The notes below the pieces were generated by a model that was not told the origin of the DNA, made no database searches, and saw only the letters and a program-made list of their open reading frames with translations. 64,000 nucleotides of DNA from Aquipseudomonas alcaligenes_A. GTDB taxonomy: Bacteria; Pseudomonadota; Gammaproteobacteria; Pseudomonadales; Pseudomonadaceae. The DNA is taken from assembly GCA_048595745.1 (NCBI GenBank), contig CP184361.1. One strand, written 5' to 3'. Numbering within the stretch: the stretch's first letter is position 1; each line of letters begins with the position of its first letter. A program made the translations under genes and the position numbers. Below, piece after piece: positions 59,499 to 64,000 of this stretch.

Positions 59499-60833
59499 TC
59501 AGAGGAGAGACAGGGTGTAGCTGACGATCAGGCGGTTTTCATCGACGTCGGTTGCGGTGGTGTTGCCACGCAGTGAGGCGTTTCGCCAAGAGAAACCGAG
59601 GCCCTTGAGCGCGCCTTCCTGCAGCACGTAGTCGAGGCGGAAGTCGCGCTCCCATTCCTTGCGATCACCGCCGACAGCATCGATGTTGTCGCCTGACAGG
59701 TAGGTGGCGGTGGCCTTCAGGCCCGGTACGCCGACCTGGGTGAAGTCGTAGGCATATTCGGCCAGCCAGGTACGCTCGCCGGCGGAGAGGAACTTGCCGA
59801 TCTGGCGGTCGGTGATCAGGTAGGCAGTGGAGCCGTCACCCTGATTGAGGAACGGGAAGGCGCTGTCGCCCGAGACCTGCTGGTAGCCTGCGCTCAGTGC
59901 ATGGCCCCCGAGGGTGTAGGTAAAAAGAGCGCTCCAAGTATTGTTATCCACCTCGACGCCAGTCACCCGGTTGGCGGCATTGATCTCGCCCTGAGCCAGG
60001 TAGCCTTCAGCTCGCCCGGCAACGCTGCCGTTCTTGCCATCGGAATCGCTGCGGAAGTAACGCAGGTCGGTCTTCAGCGCACCCGGACCGATCGCCCAGC
60101 TATGGGTCAGGCCGAGGAAGTGCTGTTTGTAGAAGTCTTCCAGGTTGCCGTAGTAGTACTGAGCCAACAGGTCCTTGCTGATCTTGTAGTCGGCACCACC
60201 GTAGTAGAACTTGTTGCTGTCGGCCTGAACGCCTCGCACTGCAGTGGCACCAGCGATACGCAGGGAGATATCGTCAGTAGACGAGCGAGTCTTGGTGTGC
60301 TCCAGCTGACCGGCAGTGAGGGTCAGGTTGTCGATCTCGTTGGAAGTGACCTGGCCACCCTCGAACAGCTGCGGCAGCAGACGACCGTCGTTGAAAGTCA
60401 CCACTGGCAGCTTCGGCTGCAGGGTACCGAGGCGGGCCTCGGTCTTTGACAGGCGCGCCTTGGCAGTAACGCCTGCCTTACTGTAGTCGTCTACGGCCTT
60501 GCCATCGCTGTCCAACGGGAACAGTTGGCCAGGCTTGCGGCTGTCACTCACGTCTCCATCGCCACCGGCATCGAGCTTGAGGCCAACCAGGCCGACCGCG
60601 TCCACGCCGAAACCGACGGTACCCTCGGTGAAGCCGGAGGTGTAATTGAAAAGGAAGCCCTGGCCCCATTCATTGGCGGCGCTGCGGTCATCGGCAGTGT
60701 TCTTGGTGTTCAGGTCGTAATAGAAATTGCGCAGGCCGAGGGTGGCCTTGCTGTCTTCGATGAAACCGGCGGCGGACGCCTGCTGGGCGATCACGCCGAG
60801 GGCGACGGCCAGGGCCAGGGTGGACTTGTTCAT
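59499..60833 (-). CDS. OprD family outer-membrane porin
   Basis: A 444-residue porin with signal peptide (ending QQASAAG). N-terminal GFIEDSKATLGLRNFYYDLN is the OprD signature and the C-terminus VSYTLSLL keeps the alternating strand pattern. The 18-strand OprD/Opd porins admit specific small acids or amino acids. Its position just upstream of the sulfonate/sulfate-ester ABC genes suggests it lets their substrate through the outer membrane. The gap to the ABC receptor is 78 bp. Confidence 0.95.
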   Translation of the reverse strand: MNKSTLALAVALGVIAQQASAAGFIEDSKATLGLRNFYYDLNTKNTADDRSAANEWGQGFLFNYTSGFTEGTVGFGVDAVGLVGLKLDAGGDGDVSDSRKPGQLFPLDSDGKAVDDYSKAGVTAKARLSKTEARLGTLQPKLPVVTFNDGRLLPQLFEGGQVTSNEIDNLTLTAGQLEHTKTRSSTDDISLRIAGATAVRGVQADSNKFYYGGADYKISKDLLAQYYYGNLEDFYKQHFLGLTHSWAIGPGALKTDLRYFRSDSDGKNGSVAGRAEGYLAQGEINAANRVTGVEVDNNTWSALFTYTLGGHALSAGYQQVSGDSAFPFLNQGDGSTAYLITDRQIGKFLSAGERTWLAEYAYDFTQVGVPGLKATATYLSGDNIDAVGGDRKEWERDFRLDYVLQEGALKGLGFSWRNASLRGNTTATDVDENRLIVSYTLSLL

Positions 60834-61176
60834 GCTCGATGCTCCAGATGCTGTTCTTGGTCTAGTGCTGGGGCCCGGGTTGGCGGGGAGCCCCTGATTG
60901 ATCGGGCTCGGTGCGGTGGTCCGCTGACGGCTTGGCGGCCAATCTAGGGGATTTTGTTAATCCCTAAAAAGAATTGTTTTTCACTTTTATAAAACTAAAA
61001 AGAATAAAAGAAGAATTCAGTACTGCGCATAAGCTAATGATCAAAAAGTATTTGAGCGCTACTTTTTAGATCGCTTAGCTTGAAAGCCACCGGACCACCG
61101 GACTTCCTGCCTTCACCCGAAGAGTCCCGTGTTCCGCCGCCTCGCCTGGCCGGGACGCCCCACCACGAGGTCCGTC
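60834..61176. promoter_or_regulatory. Divergent control region, porin / sulfonate-binding protein
   Basis: A 343-bp gap without a gene. The centre (60950-61070) is strongly A+T-rich for this genome and must contain both promoters. It holds an 8-bp perfect inverted repeat AAAAAGTA-N9-TACTTTTT at 61043-61067 and a weaker GGGATT-N5-AATCCC dyad at 60948-60964. CysB or SfnR-type control would fit the flanking sulfur genes, but no consensus can be claimed. Confidence 0.55.
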
Positions 61177-62151
61177 ATGTCCCGCTTTCCCTTCTCCCGC
61201 CGCAGCATGCTCGGCCTTGGCCTGAGCCTCGGCCTGCTCGCCGCCCTGCCCGCCCAGGCCGACACCCCGCTGCGCATCGGCTACCAGAAGTCCTCCACCC
61301 TGATCAGCCTGCTGAAGAGTCAGGGCACCCTGGAACAAGCCCTGGCCGACCAGGACATCCGCGTCAGCTGGCACGAGTTCGCCAGCGGCCAGCCGCTGCT
61401 CGAGGCACTCAACGTCGGCAATATCGACCTGTCCGCCGATGTCGCCGACACCGTGCCGGTGTTCGCCCAGGCCGCCGGCGCGCAACTGGCCTACTTCGCC
61501 CGCGAGACCCCCTCGCCGGCCGCCCAGGCGATCCTGGTGCAGGACGGCTCACCGCTGCGCAGCCTGGCCGACCTCAAGGGCAAGAAGGTGGCGGTAACCA
61601 AGGCCGCCGGCGCCCACTACCTGCTGATCGCCGCACTGGCCAAGGCCAACCTGAAGTTCAGCGACATCCAGCCGGCCTACCTGACCCCGGCCGACGGCCG
61701 CGCCGCCTTCGAGAACGGCAAGGTCGACGCCTGGGTGATCTGGGAACCCTTCCTCAGCGCCGCCCAGCGCCAGCTGCCGACCCGCACCCTGGAGGGCAGC
61801 CAGGGTCTGGCCAGCTACCAGCGCTACTACCTGACCAGTAGCCGCTTCGCCGCCGAACATCCCGAGGTGCTGCAGACCGTGTACAGCGAACTGGCCAAGG
61901 CCGGCGACTGGCTGCGCGCCAACCCGGCCGAGGCGGCGCGGATTCTCGGCCCGCTGTGGGGCAACCTCGACCCGGCCATCGTCGAGCAGGCCAACGGCCG
62001 GCGCAGCTACCAGGTGCGTCCGGTGGAGCCGGACGGCCTGGGCGAGCAACAGAAGATCGCCGATGCCTTCTTCGCCGAGGGCCTGTTGCCCAGGGTCGTC
62101 GACACCCGCGCCGTGGCCACCTGGCAGCCGGAGGCCGAGCATGTCCAGTGA
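61177..62151 (+). CDS. Aliphatic sulfonate-binding periplasmic protein (SsuA-like)
   Basis: A 324-residue receptor with a twin-arginine-like N-terminus (SRRSMLGLGLSLGLLA), mature part TPLRIGYQKSSTLISLLKSQG. VGNIDLSADVADTVPVFAQAAG and VDAWVIWEPF mark it as an SsuA relative. I chose ATG 61177 with GAGG 6 bp upstream over the frame's earlier start. No permease follows; the next gene overlaps by 11 bp, so the receptor is co-translated with a flavin enzyme and probably borrows a transporter. Confidence 0.92.
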   Translation: MSRFPFSRRSMLGLGLSLGLLAALPAQADTPLRIGYQKSSTLISLLKSQGTLEQALADQDIRVSWHEFASGQPLLEALNVGNIDLSADVADTVPVFAQAAGAQLAYFARETPSPAAQAILVQDGSPLRSLADLKGKKVAVTKAAGAHYLLIAALAKANLKFSDIQPAYLTPADGRAAFENGKVDAWVIWEPFLSAAQRQLPTRTLEGSQGLASYQRYYLTSSRFAAEHPEVLQTVYSELAKAGDWLRANPAEAARILGPLWGNLDPAIVEQANGRRSYQVRPVEPDGLGEQQKIADAFFAEGLLPRVVDTRAVATWQPEAEHVQ

Positions 62152-63367
62152 AGCCCGCCATCTGCACCCGCAGGCTGAGCCGCTGCTGGATGCGCGGCTG
62201 TTCCCCGCCGACTTCGGCAACCTCACCGTCAAGGTCGAGCGCCTGGCGCGCAAGCTGGCCGAGAGCGCGGTGGAACGCGACCGCCGTGGCGGCCATGCGC
62301 GTGCCGAGCGCGAGCTGATCCGCGACAGCGGCCTGCTGAACCTGGCCATCCCGCAGCGTTTCGATGGCGCGGAACGGCCCTGGCCGGAGATCTACCGTAT
62401 CGTCCGCCACCTAGCAGCCGCCGACAGTTCGCTGGCCCACCTGTTCGCCTTCAACCACCTGCAGGTGGCCACCGTCCTGCTGCACGGCAGCGCCGAGCAG
62501 CAGCGCCACTGGCTGGGCCGAGCGGCGCGCGAGCGCTGGTTCTGGGGCAACGCCAGCAATGGCCGCGACCTCGGCCTGCAGCTGCAGGCGCGCGAAGAAC
62601 ACTTCGAGCTCAACGGGCGCAAGTCGTTCTGCTCCGGCGCCCTCGGCGCCGACGCGCTGGTGGTCAGCGCGCCGCGCGCTGGCAGCGCCAGCGATCGGGT
62701 GTTCCTGGTGCTGCCGGCGCAGCGTGAGGGCCTGGCGATCAACGACGACTGGGATGCCTTCGGCCAGCGCCAGACCGACAGCGGCACGGTGCAGTTCGAG
62801 AATGTCTTCGTCGACCGCGACGAGCTGCTGCTCTCCGGCGGCCACAGCCCGCGCAGCAGTCTGCGGGTGTGCGTGTCGCAGCTGATCCTCACCCAGCTCT
62901 ACCTGGGCAACGCCCAGGCCGCCCTGGACGGCGCCCTGCGCTACGTGCGCGAACAGGCGCGGCCCTGGGCCGGCGCAGAGGTCGAGGCAGCGGTCGAGGA
63001 TCCCTTTATCCAGAAACGTTTCGGCGAGCTCTGGCTGCTCTACCGTAGCGCCCTGCTGCTGGCCGAGAACGCTGCCGAGCGCCTGCAGCGGGCCTGGGAA
63101 AAGCCCGCCCTGGGCGCGGCGGAACGGGGCGAACTGGCGTTGCTGATTGCCGAGGCAAGGGTAGCCTCGGCCCGCGCGGCGCTGGAAATCACCAGTCAGG
63201 TGTTTGAGGCCATGGGCGCGCGCGCTACCGCTTCGCACTATGGCTTCGACCGCTTCTGGCGCAATGTCCGGGTGCACAGCCTGCATGATCCGCTGGACTA
63301 CAAAGTGCGTGACATCGGCCAGTGGCTGACCCGCGGCGTGGCGCCGACGCCGTCGCTGTACTCCTGA
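62141..63367 (+). CDS. Acyl-CoA dehydrogenase-like flavoenzyme (SfnC/DszC type)
   Basis: A 408-residue protein of the acyl-CoA dehydrogenase fold, with the SfnC/DszC-type pattern (GLLNLAIPQRFDGAERPWPEIYRIVRHLAAADSS split as GLLNLAIPQRFDG and LAAADSSLAHLFAFNH; FWGNASNGRD; LNGRKSFCSGAL). These members use reduced flavin for monooxygenation of sulfur compounds rather than acyl-CoA oxidation. The start overlaps the preceding receptor by 11 bp. It may release sulfite from a sulfone or sulfonate brought in by its neighbour; inferred from family and context. Confidence 0.88.
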   Translation: MSSEARHLHPQAEPLLDARLFPADFGNLTVKVERLARKLAESAVERDRRGGHARAERELIRDSGLLNLAIPQRFDGAERPWPEIYRIVRHLAAADSSLAHLFAFNHLQVATVLLHGSAEQQRHWLGRAARERWFWGNASNGRDLGLQLQAREEHFELNGRKSFCSGALGADALVVSAPRAGSASDRVFLVLPAQREGLAINDDWDAFGQRQTDSGTVQFENVFVDRDELLLSGGHSPRSSLRVCVSQLILTQLYLGNAQAALDGALRYVREQARPWAGAEVEAAVEDPFIQKRFGELWLLYRSALLLAENAAERLQRAWEKPALGAAERGELALLIAEARVASARAALEITSQVFEAMGARATASHYGFDRFWRNVRVHSLHDPLDYKVRDIGQWLTRGVAPTPSLYS

Positions 63368-63468
63368 ACGCGCAAGCCGGGCGCGGCGGCATTTTGTCCG
63401 CGCCGGGGGCAGACTTTTCCGAGTGACTGTGTAGAATCCCGCGCCCGAAAAAAGCAGGAGTCACTCGA

Positions 63469-63780
63469 TTGGTCACCCACTACTTCACCGCGCCAGAGAA
63501 CGTTGCATGCGGGCGCGCGGGCGCGAACCTGAACGGTAGCCAGGACCTGGCCGAGGTGTCGTGCAAGCTCTGCCTGCGCTCTGCCGACAAGAAGGTCAAC
63601 GAGCCCGTGCGCAAGACCCCGAGCCTGGCCGAGCTGCGGGCGGCCGCCAAGGCGGAGAAGGCCGCGCAGGCCGAGGCCGCTGCCAGCCAGCGCACCGTAC
63701 GGGTAGCGCGCGGCGAGTGGCAGCAGCGCCTGGCGCAGCTGCCGGGACGCAGCCGACTGCCGCGCGGCATGGCTCGCTAA
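63469..63780 (+). CDS. Conserved small hypothetical protein
   Basis: A 103-residue protein starting at TTG 63469, with AGGAG 8 bp upstream; no ATG or GTG start gives a comparable protein. N-terminal half has C14 and the pair C32-x-x-C35 (VSCKLCLRS), a possible metal or redox site; the C-terminal half is basic and Ala/Lys/Glu-rich (ELRAAAKAEKAAQAEAAASQ). No family recognised beyond similar Pseudomonas hypotheticals. Confidence 0.65.
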   Translation: MVTHYFTAPENVACGRAGANLNGSQDLAEVSCKLCLRSADKKVNEPVRKTPSLAELRAAAKAEKAAQAEAAASQRTVRVARGEWQQRLAQLPGRSRLPRGMAR

Positions 63781-63787
63781 ACCGGAA

Positions 63788-63808
63788 CCCCGTGGCGCCG
63801 CCACGGGG
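63788..63808. terminator. Convergent terminator
   Basis: CCCCGTGG / CCACGGGG, 8-bp stem with 5-nt loop between the small hypothetical gene and the amidase gene. No clear U-tract. Confidence 0.6.
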
Positions 63809-63816
63809 CATGGCCG

Positions 63817-64000
63817 CTAGCGGCGCACCAGCGGTGGTGTGCGCGGCGGCACCTGGCGCTTGCTGCCAGTGGCCTCGAAGGCCGCGGCCAGGCTCAGCAG
63901 CTGGTTGTCGTCATAGGCACGACCGGCAAAAGTCAGCCCCACCGGCATGCCGATATCGGCCATCACGCCCATCGGCACAGTGACGGTCGGCACGCCCAGG
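63817..64000 (-). CDS. Amidase family protein, C-terminal fragment
   Basis: The gene runs in from beyond base 64000; 60 codons are visible. The sequence LGVPTVTVPMGVMADIGMPV followed by GLTFAGRAYDDNQLLSLAAAFE is the typical C-terminal end of amidase-signature enzymes (GatA-like hydrolases), where this segment closes the fold near the active site. The catalytic Ser-Ser-Lys part lies outside the window, so substrate and subfamily remain open. Confidence 0.8.
   Translation of the reverse strand, partial: LGVPTVTVPMGVMADIGMPVGLTFAGRAYDDNQLLSLAAAFEATGSKRQVPPRTPPLVRR

Overview
The window is a stretch of Pseudomonas chromosome. It has high G+C coding sequence, Pseudomonas codon usage, and nearly every protein is recognisable as a Pseudomonas family. 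From memory of PAO1 locus order, the left part (rpiA, ilvA, HAD phosphatase, rppH, ptsP) matches PA0330-PA0337. The middle and right (AHL acylase, spuHGFEDCBA, spuI, aguR, aguBA, desA, GGDEF/EAL protein, sbp) match PA0305 down to PA0283. The species is not P. aeruginosa: gene order between these blocks differs, and the region between aguA and desA holds a different gene set. No rRNA, tRNA, CRISPR array, transposase or phage gene was seen.

Layout. 1-14.6 kb: metabolism and housekeeping (FAD monooxygenase end, AraC regulator, rpiA, ilvA, two small membrane proteins, a periplasmic binding protein, a HAD phosphatase, rppH, ptsP, an FAD oxidase, a trio of lipoproteins, a second AraC regulator). 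A 160-bp MITE-like element lies directly after ilvA. 14.7-18.8 kb: an Ntn-hydrolase acylase (hacB-like) and two secreted proteins. 19-34.1 kb: polyamine and agmatine catabolism. spuABCDEFGH (transport, transamination, gamma-glutamylation) runs on the minus strand. Divergent from it are spuI, a polyamine-binding protein, and aguR-aguB-aguA. Palindromic sites before aguB are probable AguR operators.

34.4-43.9 kb: the most unusual region. One minus-strand run encodes a secreted CARDB/Ig-like protein, a predicted outer-membrane beta-barrel protein, a secreted tandem-repeat protein, an ECF sigma factor, a membrane anti-sigma factor without the zinc-binding motif, a subtilisin-like protease with an intact triad, and a second secreted Ig-like protein with a proline-rich repeat tail. 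Two start codons overlap the preceding stop. The first and last genes carry near-identical upstream elements (TGAACC, 17 bp, CGAC, then GAGGGG). These look like promoters of the encoded ECF factor, so the seven genes probably form one self-activated envelope module.

44-49 kb: a BdlA-like dispersal sensor, the DesA phospholipid desaturase and a GGDEF/EAL protein. 49-63.4 kb: sulfur scavenging. lsfA-ssuEADCBF (alkanesulfonate monooxygenase system), sbp, a second sulfonate/sulfate-ester ABC transporter with an OprD-type porin, and a third sulfonate-binding protein with a flavin-dependent dehydrogenase/monooxygenase. Several intergenic gaps here carry CCCTCTCCC/GGGAGAGGG hairpins of a REP-like family. 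The window ends in the 3' part of an amidase gene.
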